From JAISGQ01 sp045604965 (GTDB lineage Bacteria > Bacillota > Clostridia > Oscillospirales > Acutalibacteraceae), in NCBI GenBank assembly GCA_045604965.1, contig JAZUPB010000006.1:1-64000 (forward strand): a stretch of 64,000 nt of DNA, given 5' to 3'. Both the position numbers and the translations under genes were made by a program. Position 1 is the stretch's first letter; each line of letters opens with the position of its first letter. Positions 50,310 through 59,858 of the stretch are shown one piece after another. The notes under the pieces are model-generated. The model was not told where the DNA came from, did no database searches, and saw only the letters and a program-made list of their open reading frames with translations.

Positions 50310-50765
50310 ATGAATATTTCCCCCGAAGAATACGGCAGACTTGCAGATAAAATGACACCCCCTTCTCCCAGTCCCAAAAATTATCTTAATGCATTCTGGA
50401 TAGGCGGTGTGATCTGCGTTATAGGCGAGCTATTGGTAAAGTTTTTTGAGCACGTATGCAAGCTTGAGCTGACTCAGGCGCGCACAGCCACCTCCGCAGT
50501 TCTTATTGCTGCCGCTGCAGCACTGACTGCACTGGGGATATTTCATAAGATTGCAAAAGTTGCAGGAGCAGGTACACTCGTACCCATTACGGGTTTTGCA
50601 AATTCTGTTGTATCTCCTGCAATGGAGTTCAAGCCCGAAGGTCAGGTCTTCGGCATCGGCGCTAAAATCTTCACTATCGCAGGACCTGTATTATGCTTCG
50701 GTATTTCCGCAAGCGTTCTGTATGGTGTTATTTACTGGCTTTACAAATTGATTTCAGGTGCATAA
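50310..50765 (+). CDS. spoVAC: Stage V sporulation protein AC
   Basis: 151 residues from ATG 50310 (AAAGGATGTG before it). Starts MNISPEEYGRLADKM and PPSPSPKNYLNAFWIGG, typical of SpoVAC. Four membrane spans follow. SpoVAC forms the channel that moves calcium-dipicolinate into the spore and releases it on germination, with SpoVAD. Expressed in the forespore under sigma G in known species; no such promoter was searched in detail here. Confidence 0.92.
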   Translation: MNISPEEYGRLADKMTPPSPSPKNYLNAFWIGGVICVIGELLVKFFEHVCKLELTQARTATSAVLIAAAAALTALGIFHKIAKVAGAGTLVPITGFANSVVSPAMEFKPEGQVFGIGAKIFTIAGPVLCFGISASVLYGVIYWLYKLISGA

Positions 50766-50795
50766 AAAAGGCTTGCCTTACGGCAAGCTTTTTTA
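50766..50795. terminator. Bidirectional terminator
   Basis: GCTTGCC TTAC GGCAAGC with A-run and T-run on either side, between convergent spoVAC and the PH-like gene. Confidence 0.8.
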
Positions 50796-51254
50796 TACTT
50801 TATTTTTTCGTGCTTCATTAAGTTTTTTTCTCAGTTCTATGCTTACAATCGCATTTTCTTCTATGTGAACCTTCCTCTTCCCTATAAATACGGTTGTTGA
50901 ATCGCTGTTCTTTCTTATTTTAGTAATCTCATCAAAATAATAGGTATATTTATTTCCCCAGAAGGTAGTATATTCAAATTTTTTGTCCGAAACAATCCTT
51001 ATCATCTGATTTTTCCAGCACATCAGCGCCGCCACTCCTATCAGTACGGCAATTGCTGCTGTGACCATCATCCATACTGCGTGCAAAAAGATAAATGCAA
51101 TAACAAAACCTGCTCCTACACAAAGCATCACAACACCCAACGTCATCACATAATCAGGAAGATACATATCTGCCTTCGGTTTGTTTTTGCGCTTTCTATT
51201 GCTAAATATATTATCCAAAATCGTTGAAAGAAAATCTACATTCATATCATTCAC
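50793..51254 (-). CDS. Two-span membrane protein with PH-like domain
   Basis: 153 residues. Basic N-terminus, two spans (about 32-55 and 60-80), then a beta domain (IRIVSDKKFEYTTFWGNKY, YYFDEITKIRKNSD, VHIEENAIVSIE) like bacterial PH-type domains. It is inserted on the opposite strand between spoVAC and spoVAD. Function unknown. Confidence 0.65.
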   Translation of the reverse strand: MNDMNVDFLSTILDNIFSNRKRKNKPKADMYLPDYVMTLGVVMLCVGAGFVIAFIFLHAVWMMVTAAIAVLIGVAALMCWKNQMIRIVSDKKFEYTTFWGNKYTYYFDEITKIRKNSDSTTVFIGKRKVHIEENAIVSIELRKKLNEARKNKV

Positions 51255-51381
51255 CCTTATTAATTATACAGTACCTTCTGTGCAATGTAAATATTTACTT
51301 TGAGCTTCTGTTGGTCACAGCGAATATCCCAATTGAATCCGAGAAAGCTAACAACACTATATTTTTTGGGGAGAATATTCT

Positions 51382-52392
51382 ATGAAAACAGGACGCGGAA
51401 TAATTGAATTTGAAAAGCCGCCTAGGGTCATATCTTGTGCGGCTGTAACCGGCAAAAAGGAAAAAGAAGGACCTTTGGGCCATTATTTCGATCTAACTCA
51501 CGAGGACACTACTCTCGGCGAGGATTCTTGGGAAAAATCTGAAAGCAAGCTGCAGCTTGAGGCTGTAACTACCGCACTGCAAAAAGCAAAACTTAATTGC
51601 AGTGACGTTGATTTTTTGTTTGCCGGTGATCTGCTTAATCAGTGTATCGCTTCCACTTTTGGTCTAATCACTACAGGCATTCCCTTTATAGGTATGTACG
51701 GCGCCTGCTCTACTATGGCTTCCACGCTAATGAACGCTTCTATTTTTATCTCAGGCGGAAATGCCGACAAGTGCGCTGCTGTTACCTCATCCCATTTCTG
51801 CTCTGCAGAACGGCAGTACCGTATGCCCTTACAGTACGGCGGTCAGCGTCCTCCTTCCGCTCAGTGGACTGTAACAGGCTCCGGCTCTGTTATTCTTGGC
51901 AGTGACCAGAGCGATTCTGCTGTGGGTATCACTGCTGTTTGTGCCGGTATAATTAGCGATCTTGGCATAAAGGATCCTAATAATATGGGGGCCGCTATGG
52001 CTCCCGCCGCCTGCGACACCATAGAGAGATTTTTCGCTGACAGCAGACGATGTCCTGATGATTACGATGTAATTATGACAGGTGATCTTGGTTTTATCGG
52101 ACACGATATTTTAGTTGAACTCCTGTCTCGCGACGGTATCGATTGCGGCACCAAGCTTACCGATGGAGGTATGCTTATCTACGATCGCGAGGCTCAGGAT
52201 GTACACGCGGGAGGCTCAGGATGCGGCTGCTCTGCAAGCGTTCTGTGCGGTTACTTTCTGCCTAAACTCTTAAATGGTGATATGAAGAAAATGCTGTTCA
52301 TTGCAACAGGTGCACTGCTGTCTCCCACCAGCTCCTATCAGGGCGAAGCTATCCCTGCTGTGGCTCACGCTGTTGAGTTTTCAAGAATTTAA
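51382..52392 (+). CDS. spoVAD: Stage V sporulation protein AD
   Basis: 336 residues. Thiolase-like fold: GPLGHYFDLTHED, GEDSWEKSESKLQ, active-like YGACSTMA with Cys, SHFCSAERQYRMPLQYGGQ (split) and GSGCGCSASVL. SpoVAD binds dipicolinic acid directly for loading into spores. Normally transcribed with spoVAC and spoVAE; here an opposing gene separates C from D and no spoVAE follows. Confidence 0.95.
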   Translation: MKTGRGIIEFEKPPRVISCAAVTGKKEKEGPLGHYFDLTHEDTTLGEDSWEKSESKLQLEAVTTALQKAKLNCSDVDFLFAGDLLNQCIASTFGLITTGIPFIGMYGACSTMASTLMNASIFISGGNADKCAAVTSSHFCSAERQYRMPLQYGGQRPPSAQWTVTGSGSVILGSDQSDSAVGITAVCAGIISDLGIKDPNNMGAAMAPAACDTIERFFADSRRCPDDYDVIMTGDLGFIGHDILVELLSRDGIDCGTKLTDGGMLIYDREAQDVHAGGSGCGCSASVLCGYFLPKLLNGDMKKMLFIATGALLSPTSSYQGEAIPAVAHAVEFSRI

Positions 52393-52420
52393 AAAAGAGA
52401 GGCTGTCGCCTCTCTTTTTT
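52391..52420. terminator. Bidirectional terminator
   Basis: AAAAAAGAGAGGC TGTC GCCTCTCTTTTTT, between convergent spoVAD and the next gene. Confidence 0.85.
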
Positions 52421-52421
52421 A

Positions 52422-53072
52422 TTAAAACACAAATCCAACCTTAGGTCGCTCATCATATGGAACTGTGCATACATACAGACCGTCTTCATCCTCTTCCCAC
52501 TTGCTTTCGGGAAGTATTTCGGGATCGATATCGTGCTCATAACAGAATTCTTCGTAGGTGGGGTATTCTTCTTTATTCCACGTATCAGGGGGATTAAGGC
52601 TGGGATTAAGTCCAAAGACCATACAATAATCTATATATGAACAGTATACCATCTGCATTTCTTCGTCCCATTCCGGTCTACAGTTTATATTTTCAGAGGA
52701 TACTTTTCTTCCGTAATCATAGTACTCGAAAACATCAAACTCGGATTCGTCGGACCAGGAATGAGCCAGAATTTCAAGCCCCAGCACTTCAGACTTCTGA
52801 CGCATTGTAAGATACCAGTATTCATCGAAATCTGCATCTCTGATATCCTCTTCTGTATACTCGTCGAGATTAATGACAACGTCCTTCTTCTCCTCGCAGT
52901 AGGCATCAAGCGACCATTTGCAATCGCCCTCTATCCATACGACATAGTTTTCATCCGTTCCCTCTTCGTGGGTTATCTCTTTGCTGTCGGCAGATGCCAT
53001 TATTGCAGCCATCATAAGTGCTGCTTTCTTTGTGCCCTTTACGTGTATCTCATAATTGCAATAATTTGCCAT
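52422..53072 (-). CDS. Acidic cytosolic protein, YubB/DUF1281-like start
   Basis: 216 residues, ATG after AGGAGGAAAAG. MANYCNYEIHVKGTKKA at the start is like the ferredoxin-fold YubB group. The rest is very acidic and Trp/Tyr-rich (DEYWYLTMRQKSEVLGLEI, AHSWSDESEFDVFEYY). Not a known enzyme; its role next to the glycogen operon is unclear, and a terminator separates them. Confidence 0.6.
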   Translation of the reverse strand: MANYCNYEIHVKGTKKAALMMAAIMASADSKEITHEEGTDENYVVWIEGDCKWSLDAYCEEKKDVVINLDEYTEEDIRDADFDEYWYLTMRQKSEVLGLEILAHSWSDESEFDVFEYYDYGRKVSSENINCRPEWDEEMQMVYCSYIDYCMVFGLNPSLNPPDTWNKEEYPTYEEFCYEHDIDPEILPESKWEEDEDGLYVCTVPYDERPKVGFVF

Positions 53073-53094
53073 TTGCTTTTCCTCCTGTTTAAAA

Positions 53095-53120
53095 GGGTGC
53101 AGTCTTTGCAGACTGCACCC
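53095..53120 (-). terminator. Terminator of the glycogen operon
   Basis: GGGTGCAGTC / GACTGCACCC perfect stem, loop of 6, followed on the minus strand by TTTTA. Confidence 0.8.
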
Positions 53121-53135
53121 TTTTCTTCAATACAC

Positions 53136-54566
53136 TCAGCCTTCTTTGATAAGAGACTTATACATTTTGATATATGCGTTTGCACTCTTGCCCCAGCTGT
53201 TATCAGCTTCCATTGCACGCTTTACAAGGATGGGCCAGCCTTCCTTATTAGCATAGCCTGCAAGGGCACGTTCCATTGCATAGCGCATATCACCTGCATC
53301 GTAGCTCTTGAATGTAAAGCCGTTGCCTTCGTTGTCGCCGCTGTCGATTATGGAATCCTTCAATCCGCCTGTTTCGCGAACTACAGGAATTGAACCGTAA
53401 CGCAGTGCGATCATCTGGGAAAGTCCGCAAGGCTCGCTCTTTGAGGGCATCAGGAATATATCAGATGCAGCATAGATCTTTCTTGAAAGCTCAGGCAGGA
53501 AGCCAAAGCAGGCGCAAAGCTTGCCCTTATGCTTTTCCTGCATATCCTTGAAGAAGGATTCGTACTCCCAGTCACCGGAGCCGAGAATTACAAACTGCAC
53601 ATCATTATAGGTAAGGAAATCATCGAGCATTGCCTTTATGAGATCAAGGCCCTTATGACCTACCATTCTCGTAACCATACCTATCATAGGCACATCTGCA
53701 CGTTCGGGCAGATACAGTCTGCGCTGCAGTTCAAGCTTATTCTCTGCCTTTCCCTCTGCAAAATCCTCAATGGAATAGTTTTTATACAGATGCGGATCTG
53801 TTGCCGGATCATAGTTTTCTGTATCAATACCGTTGAGTATTCCGCACAGTTTCCAGGAACGCTCGCGAAGGATCGGATCAAGCTCGTGAGAGAACCATGG
53901 GTCAAGTATTTCCTGTGCATATGTGGGACTTACAGTGGTGACCTTGTGAGCGGTCTCTATAGCACCCTTCATAATATTTACGCAGTCATCATATTCGACG
54001 ATGTGTATCTTATCCTTGGGGATTCCGAGAACATCTTCGCAGATCTCCTTGCCGTACTTGCCCTGATACTGAATGTTATGGATAGTAAATACAGTCTTGA
54101 TTCCTCTGTACCAGTCATTATTTGCATAATAAAGGTCATAGTAAACAGGAACAAGACCTGCCTGCCAGTCGTTTGCATTGATTACATCAGGCTTGAAATC
54201 CAGATACGGAAGCATCTCAAGCACTGCGCGTGAGAAGAATGCAAAACGCTCTGCATCGTCATAATGTCCGTACAGACCCTTGCGCTTGAAATAATACTGG
54301 TTATCGAGCAGGTAGTAGATAACGCCGCCTGCCTTTGCCTCGAAAACTCCGCAGTACTGTCTGCGCCACGATACGGGAACAGAAAGACTGGTGACAAATT
54401 TCATATTTTCACGCAGTTCCTGAGGAACGCTCTCATAGAGAGGAAGTGCAATGCGGCAGCCAACAAGACGCTGTCTCATTGCCTGAGGAAGGCTTCCTGC
54501 TACATCAGCAAGTCCGCCGGAAGCAGCAAAAGGTAGCGCTTCACTGGCAACATATAAAACTTTCAT
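53136..54566 (-). CDS. glgA: Glycogen synthase
   Basis: 476 residues, GT5 family. N-terminal ADP-glucose loop with LPFAASGGLADVAGSLPQ (the KxGGL-type motif, here SGGLAD), middle NANDWQAGLVPVYY and FTIHNIQYQGKYG, C-terminal GMVTRMVGHKGLDLI and MPSKSEPCGLSQMIA with the catalytic Glu of the EPCGL motif. Adds glucose from ADP-glucose to glycogen. Last gene of glgB-glgC-glgD-glgA, 15 bases after glgD. Confidence 0.95.
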   Translation of the reverse strand: MKVLYVASEALPFAASGGLADVAGSLPQAMRQRLVGCRIALPLYESVPQELRENMKFVTSLSVPVSWRRQYCGVFEAKAGGVIYYLLDNQYYFKRKGLYGHYDDAERFAFFSRAVLEMLPYLDFKPDVINANDWQAGLVPVYYDLYYANNDWYRGIKTVFTIHNIQYQGKYGKEICEDVLGIPKDKIHIVEYDDCVNIMKGAIETAHKVTTVSPTYAQEILDPWFSHELDPILRERSWKLCGILNGIDTENYDPATDPHLYKNYSIEDFAEGKAENKLELQRRLYLPERADVPMIGMVTRMVGHKGLDLIKAMLDDFLTYNDVQFVILGSGDWEYESFFKDMQEKHKGKLCACFGFLPELSRKIYAASDIFLMPSKSEPCGLSQMIALRYGSIPVVRETGGLKDSIIDSGDNEGNGFTFKSYDAGDMRYAMERALAGYANKEGWPILVKRAMEADNSWGKSANAYIKMYKSLIKEG

Positions 54567-54581
54567 AGGTTATCCTCCTTA

Positions 54582-55697
54582 TCAGACCAAGTTGCCCTTT
54601 CCGATATATACCGGATAGCTTTCACAGCCCATAAAGGAACGGCCGCTTCTGACCACTACGTCCTTATCGGCAATTACATAGTTCATAACTGCGTTGTCAC
54701 CGATCTCGGTGTTCTGCATAATGATGCAGTTGGAAAGCTTTGCACCCTTGCCTACTTTTACACCTCTGAACAGTACGCAGTTTGTTACTTCGCCCTCAAT
54801 GATACAGCCATCAGCGATCATAGAGTTTTTGACCGAGGAAGTCAGACCGTAACGTGCGGGCATTTCATCGCGCACTTTGGTGTAGATAGGACGCATAGGA
54901 TTGAACAGATCGCGTCTGGTTTCGCTCTTCATCATATCCATTGTTGTTGCAAAATATGCCTGAACGGAAGAAAGAACGCCTGCATAACCTTCGTGCTTAT
55001 ATCCGCAGATCTTGTTCTCTTCAACACCGCTCTGAAGAACATCTCTGATGAAGCTGTTCTTATTCTTTGCAACAGCCTCTTCAACTTTTCTCATAAGGAA
55101 TTCACGCTTAAGCACGTAAATACCCATACTCCAGTTGCACTTGCCGTCGGGAGTCAATCCATTGACAACAGCAGTTACCTTCTTTGCTCTGTTGAGCTCC
55201 AGGGTAACCTTATTGGGCAGTGCAGCGGGCATAACACCGTTCTTATATACGACGGTGATGTCTGCGTTCTTTTCAATGTGAGCGTTGATTACATCGCTGA
55301 AATTGATGTTATAGATGATATGGCAGTCACTCATTACAACATATTCCTCGGAGCAGTGTGCAAGGAAGTTCTTAATGCCTGCGAGAGCATCGATGCGCTC
55401 AGCATAAAGTCCATTGCCTCTGCCAAAAGGAGGAAGAATGTAGAGACCTTCTTTTTTTCTTGAAAGATCCCAGGACTTACCTGATCCCAGGTGGTCCATC
55501 AGAGACTGATAGTTGCTTTTTGTTATAACGCCGACTTTATTTATGTTGCTGTTGACCATATTGGACAGCGGAAAGTCTATTGTTCTGTAACGACCGCCGA
55601 AGGGCAGTGAGCCCATTGTACGCGCACTTGTAAGCTGCGGAATGCAGTCCTCGTGCATATTAGAGAAAATAATACCGACTACGTTTGTGCCTCTCAT
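54582..55697 (-). CDS. glgD: GlgD subunit of glucose-1-phosphate adenylyltransferase
   Basis: ATG 55697 (MRGTNVVGIIF) overlaps the glgC stop and has GGAGGTGA before it; the open frame upstream is a shadow of glgC. 371 residues. It lacks the GGxGxRL loop seen in GlgC (here IIFSNMHEDCIPQLTSAR), as known for the non-catalytic or regulatory GlgD of Firmicutes. C-terminal left-handed beta-helix repeats (NSMIADGCIIEGEV, NCVLFRGVKVGKGA). Confidence 0.92.
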   Translation of the reverse strand: MRGTNVVGIIFSNMHEDCIPQLTSARTMGSLPFGGRYRTIDFPLSNMVNSNINKVGVITKSNYQSLMDHLGSGKSWDLSRKKEGLYILPPFGRGNGLYAERIDALAGIKNFLAHCSEEYVVMSDCHIIYNINFSDVINAHIEKNADITVVYKNGVMPAALPNKVTLELNRAKKVTAVVNGLTPDGKCNWSMGIYVLKREFLMRKVEEAVAKNKNSFIRDVLQSGVEENKICGYKHEGYAGVLSSVQAYFATTMDMMKSETRRDLFNPMRPIYTKVRDEMPARYGLTSSVKNSMIADGCIIEGEVTNCVLFRGVKVGKGAKLSNCIIMQNTEIGDNAVMNYVIADKDVVVRSGRSFMGCESYPVYIGKGNLV

Positions 55698-56914
55698 TAT
55701 TTCTTCACCTCCGGAATATCCTTCTCTACCATTGCCTTTGCAGGAACAACTGCGTTCTTGCCAACGGTAACACCGCTGCCGACAACAGCTATTCCCCACT
55801 TGTCTTTATCTGCTACGTTTTCAGGTCTTTCGCCAACTACTGCGCCTGCTTCGACCACTGCATTTTCATCAAGGATCGCATACTGAACGACGGCATTTTC
55901 CTTGATGACTGCGCCGGGCATTATGATGGAGTCTGTGATTCTTGCGCCTTTTTCAACCTTTACTCCTGCAAACAAAATCGCAAACTCAAGGTTACCCTCT
56001 ACCTCGCAGCCTTCTGCAACGAGAGAGTTCTGGCATACTGCATTATTTCCGATGTAATGAGGCGGCATTACAGCACTTCTTGTATAGATACTCCATGCAG
56101 GATCGGAAAGGTCAATGGGAACGTTGGGATCGAGAAGATCCATATTTGCTTCCCAAAGGCTATCGATGGTTCCTACATCCTTCCAGTAGCCCTCAAATTC
56201 CCAGGCCATCATAGTCTCGCCTGCGTTGAGCATTGTGGGCAGAACGTTTTTACCAAAGTCGTTCTGGCTGTTTTCATCAGCCTCATCAGCCTCAAGATAT
56301 GCGCGAAGCTTATCCCAGTTGAACATATAGATGCCCATTGATGCAAGATTGCTCTTCGGTACCGGGGGTTTCTCATCAAACTCGTAGATCGAACCGTCAT
56401 CATTACAGTTGAGGATACCGTATCTGGGAGCTTCCTCCATAGGTACTCTGTATACTGCGATGGTGCAGGCTGCGTTCTTTTCCTTGTGATATGCGAGCAT
56501 TTCGGAATAGTCCATCTTATAGATATGGTCACCCGAAAGAATTACTACATACTCAGGATTATAGCGCTCTATAAACTTGATATTCTGATAAATCGCATTT
56601 GCGGTGCCCTTGTACCAGTCGCCGCCCTTGCTCTGCTGATAAGGGGGCAGTACGTGCACACCGCCGTACATTGTGTCAAGATCCCAAGGCTGACCATTTC
56701 CGATGTAATCGTTGAGCACCAAAGGCTGGTACTGAGTGAGAACACCTACGGTATCAATACCGGAGTTTACGCAGTTGGACAGAGGGAAGTCGATTATTCT
56801 GTACTTGCCGCCGAAGGGTACGGCAGGCTTTGCCAGATTACGGGTTAATGTGTACAGTCTGCTGCCCTGTCCGCCTGCAAGCAGCATAGCTATACATTCC
56901 TGTTTTGGTAACAT
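55697..56914 (-). CDS. glgC: Glucose-1-phosphate adenylyltransferase
   Basis: 405 residues. Nucleotide loop AGGQGSRLYTLT, KPAVPFGGKYRIIDFPLSN (active-site Lys), YGGVHVLPPYQ, SGDHIYKMDY with the metal Asp, and a C-terminal beta-helix. Makes ADP-glucose, the committed step of glycogen synthesis. The C-terminus has an added hexapeptide set (AVVGSGVTVGKNAVVP) before IPEVKK. Confidence 0.95.
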   Translation of the reverse strand: MLPKQECIAMLLAGGQGSRLYTLTRNLAKPAVPFGGKYRIIDFPLSNCVNSGIDTVGVLTQYQPLVLNDYIGNGQPWDLDTMYGGVHVLPPYQQSKGGDWYKGTANAIYQNIKFIERYNPEYVVILSGDHIYKMDYSEMLAYHKEKNAACTIAVYRVPMEEAPRYGILNCNDDGSIYEFDEKPPVPKSNLASMGIYMFNWDKLRAYLEADEADENSQNDFGKNVLPTMLNAGETMMAWEFEGYWKDVGTIDSLWEANMDLLDPNVPIDLSDPAWSIYTRSAVMPPHYIGNNAVCQNSLVAEGCEVEGNLEFAILFAGVKVEKGARITDSIIMPGAVIKENAVVQYAILDENAVVEAGAVVGERPENVADKDKWGIAVVGSGVTVGKNAVVPAKAMVEKDIPEVKK

Positions 56915-56952
56915 TGCTTGTCATCCTTTCTTTAGTTCAAGGTTATAAATTA

Positions 56953-58926
56953 TTATTTACTCTTTTTTCTTGTGGTCTTTGCTTTTTTATCATCAGCAAC
57001 CGCTGCCGGTGCGGTTTTCTTTGCCGTACTGCTGCGCGGTGCAGATTTTGCTTTTTCAAGGAAAATTACTGAGAGTGCAGGAAGTGTAAGCGAAACTGAC
57101 TGCTCCTTGCCGTGCATCGGCTGCTTCTTGTCAGCCTTTACCGTACCGTTTGTTATGCCGCTGCCGCCGAACGCCTTGTTTTCTGTGCTAAAAACTTCTT
57201 TATACGATCCACTCTGCGGTACGCCTATGCGGTAATTCTCTCTCTGTACGGGACAGAAGTTGCATACTGCAATAAGCTCCTTACCGGACTTGTCTCGGCG
57301 AAGGAATGCTATAACGCTCTGCTGGTAGTCATCGTTTGCTATCCATTCAAATCCTTCCCAGGAATAGTCGATTTCCCAAAGTGTGCTGTTTGCAAGGTAG
57401 AATTTATTGAGATTCTTAACAAACTCACGGGTATTTCTGTGGCTCTCAAATCCATCAAGAACCCAGTCAAGCTGCTGGCCGTAATCCCATTCCTTGACCT
57501 GTGCAAATTCCTGACCCATAAAGAGAAGCTTCTTACCTGGGTGTGCTATTGTATATGCAAGGAAGGTACGCAGCTCGGCAAACTTTTCTTCATAGGTACC
57601 GGGCATCTTTCCGAACAGTGAGCACTTGCCGTGTACGACCTCGTCGTGTGAAAGCGGCAGGATAAAGTTTTCAGAGAATGCATAGAAGAAGGAGAATGTC
57701 AGACTGTCGTGATTGCCCGAGCGGAACAGCGGATCCATAGACATATATCTGAGCATATCGTTCATCCAACCCATATTCCACTTGTAATTGAATCCCAATC
57801 CGCCATCGGACACAGGCTTCGTAACCATAGGCCATGCAGTGGATTCCTCTGCTATCATCAGTGTATTAGGATGTTCCTTAAATATCTGAGTATTGAGCTG
57901 CTGAAGGAAATCTATAGCCTCAAGGTTCTCATTTCCGCCGTGAATATTGGGTAGCCATTCGCCGTCCTTACGGCTGTAATCAAGATACAGCATAGATGCT
58001 ACCGCATCGACGCGAAGGCCGTCGATATGATACATCTCGACCCAGAACATTGCACTGGACATAAGGAAGGAGCGAACTTCGTTTCTTCCGTAGTCAAAGA
58101 CCTTTGTGCCCCAGTCCTTGTGCTCGCCTTTTCTGTCATCCTTGTATTCGTAACAGGCTTCTCCGTCGAAGTTTGCCAATCCGTGACCGTCCTTCGGGAA
58201 GTGAGCAGGTACCCAATCTATAATGACTCCGATTCCGTTCTGATGCATCAGATCGACAAATGCCATAAAATCGCAGGGCTCACCGTAACGTGAGGTAGGT
58301 GCGAAATATCCTGTTACCTGATAGCCCCAGGAACCGTCAAAGGGGTATTCTGTTATCGGCATAAGCTCGATATGTGTGTAGCCCATTTCCTTGATATAAG
58401 GAATGAGTTCCTCTGCAAGCTTTGTATAGCTGAATGGATTCCCGTCAGGATATGTCTTCCACGATGCCGTGTGAAGCTCGTAGATATTCATCGGCATACT
58501 GTAGTGATTTGCTCTTTCAGGACTGTTCATCCATTCTCCGTCAGACCACTTGTAACCGTCGATATCATAATAGCGTGACGCCATATTGGGGCGTGTTTCA
58601 TAATGGTATGCATAGGGATCTATTTTCTGAACATAGGTATGATCTGCAGTCTCTATGCTGTATTTGTAAATATCAAACTTGGATACATTTTTGATCGTAC
58701 ATTCCCATACGCCGCCATCGCTTATCTTGGTCATAGGCGATGCTGCTCTGTCCCAGTTATTGAAATCGCCGACTACAGACACAGACAGTGCGTGAGGTGC
58801 CCAGGTTCTGAACACTACGCTTCCGTTATTGTCCTTATGCGATCCCAGATATTGATATGCCTTTGCATTTGTTCCCTGATGGAACAGAAACAAAGGAATA
58901 TTATTTCCTTCGTTTTGATTTTTCAT
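56953..58926 (-). CDS. glgB: 1,4-alpha-glucan branching enzyme
   Basis: ATG 58926 (MKNQNEGNNIPLF) after GGAGGAGATAC; 657 residues. CBM48-like N-terminal domain (GSVVFRTWAPHALSVSVVG), then GH13 barrel: region I DWVPAHFP, region II DGLRVDAV with nucleophile Asp, region III IAEEST with acid Glu, region IV LSHDEVVHGK. A Lys/Ala/Thr tail (about 625-657) is an unusual basic extension. First gene of the glycogen operon. Confidence 0.94.
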   Translation of the reverse strand: MKNQNEGNNIPLFLFHQGTNAKAYQYLGSHKDNNGSVVFRTWAPHALSVSVVGDFNNWDRAASPMTKISDGGVWECTIKNVSKFDIYKYSIETADHTYVQKIDPYAYHYETRPNMASRYYDIDGYKWSDGEWMNSPERANHYSMPMNIYELHTASWKTYPDGNPFSYTKLAEELIPYIKEMGYTHIELMPITEYPFDGSWGYQVTGYFAPTSRYGEPCDFMAFVDLMHQNGIGVIIDWVPAHFPKDGHGLANFDGEACYEYKDDRKGEHKDWGTKVFDYGRNEVRSFLMSSAMFWVEMYHIDGLRVDAVASMLYLDYSRKDGEWLPNIHGGNENLEAIDFLQQLNTQIFKEHPNTLMIAEESTAWPMVTKPVSDGGLGFNYKWNMGWMNDMLRYMSMDPLFRSGNHDSLTFSFFYAFSENFILPLSHDEVVHGKCSLFGKMPGTYEEKFAELRTFLAYTIAHPGKKLLFMGQEFAQVKEWDYGQQLDWVLDGFESHRNTREFVKNLNKFYLANSTLWEIDYSWEGFEWIANDDYQQSVIAFLRRDKSGKELIAVCNFCPVQRENYRIGVPQSGSYKEVFSTENKAFGGSGITNGTVKADKKQPMHGKEQSVSLTLPALSVIFLEKAKSAPRSSTAKKTAPAAVADDKKAKTTRKKSK

Positions 58927-59157
58927 ATGTATCTCCTCCAATTGAATACAAGGGCAAAAAAGTGATGCCCATTTATCCATATATTATAATAACAAATTAT
59001 ATTGCGTAAATCAAGCCCCTTTTGTTAATTTTCTTACAACAGCAACTAAATTTTTGTAAATATTTTGTTGTATTCTTACAAGTGCTATTATTTATCAAAA
59101 CACAAGCTGTGTTTTGTACATTTTGCACACATTGTTTTTTGTATTTTGTGCATATAG

Positions 59158-59187
59158 TAACCCCCTCGTGTGCTGCACGAGGGGGTT
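59158..59187. terminator. Hairpin between the glycogen operon promoter region and the next gene
   Basis: CCCCCTCGTG TGCTG CACGAGGGGG, 10-bp perfect stem, 16 bases after the stop of the gene at 59203-59700. 58927-59157 contains only AT-rich upstream DNA of glgB, with two TTGTAAGAA repeats on the minus strand and TTGATT-17-TATTAT as a possible promoter. Confidence 0.65.
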
Positions 59188-59202
59188 CGATTATTAAGCT
59201 GA

Positions 59203-59700
59203 TTAAAAATCTCTTGACGTTGTAATAAATCGCCAGAATTCGACACAGGCTACGAGCAAACAAAATTCTGCTTCATCTTCCCTTGCTATGTCGCACACAA
59301 AATCTGCACCGGATCTCTTGACAGTCATTATTATCTCATCATCACTGTCAACAAGTTTATAATCTCTGAAAGTCAGTCTTTCTGAATTTTCAATAAACTT
59401 GTATTCCGGTCCTGCAATATGTGCAAACTCGACGTGATCGGTTGCGTCCATATCCAGTGAATCATCATAATGTGCGATTTTCTCGTTTCCGATGAAAATG
59501 GGATAGCCGAGCATAATGTCATCCACATCTACCGGAGACATATCAACAGTTCCAATTCTGACCTGCGCTTTTGTATACAGCAGGCGTTTCGGACGGGCGT
59601 AATCCACCTCTACACTGTAATATCTCAGTTTGTTTTTCTCGTCATATATATTTATGTATTCATCAAATCCGCTTATTTCTCTTTTTAATCTGAATCTCAT
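59203..59700 (-). CDS. LURP-one/tubby-like protein
   Basis: ATG 59700 chosen (MRFRLKREISGFDEYINIY) because GGGGGTG lies nine bases upstream; frame continues back to 59748. 165 residues. The opening and the alternating strands (YDEKNKLRYYSVEVDYA, RLTFRDYKLVDSDDEIIM) look like the LURP-one-related fold of unknown function. Confidence 0.55.
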   Translation of the reverse strand: MRFRLKREISGFDEYINIYDEKNKLRYYSVEVDYARPKRLLYTKAQVRIGTVDMSPVDVDDIMLGYPIFIGNEKIAHYDDSLDMDATDHVEFAHIAGPEYKFIENSERLTFRDYKLVDSDDEIIMTVKRSGADFVCDIAREDEAEFCLLVACVEFWRFITTSRDF

Positions 59701-59858
59701 ACAGGCACCCCCGCTCCAAGCGTAAAGTGAGGTTTTTGTGCAAACCATATCAACGCAAGATATCTATTATGCAATAACTATAACACATATATTTGGTTTT
59801 GAGAAGATGTTTTTGGAAAATTTATATAATTTTTTTATGTTTTTACTATTCAGAAAGG

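Noticed and set aside
53529..54233. 234-codon plus-strand frame opposite glgA
   Set aside because: Lies wholly over the conserved glgA frame.
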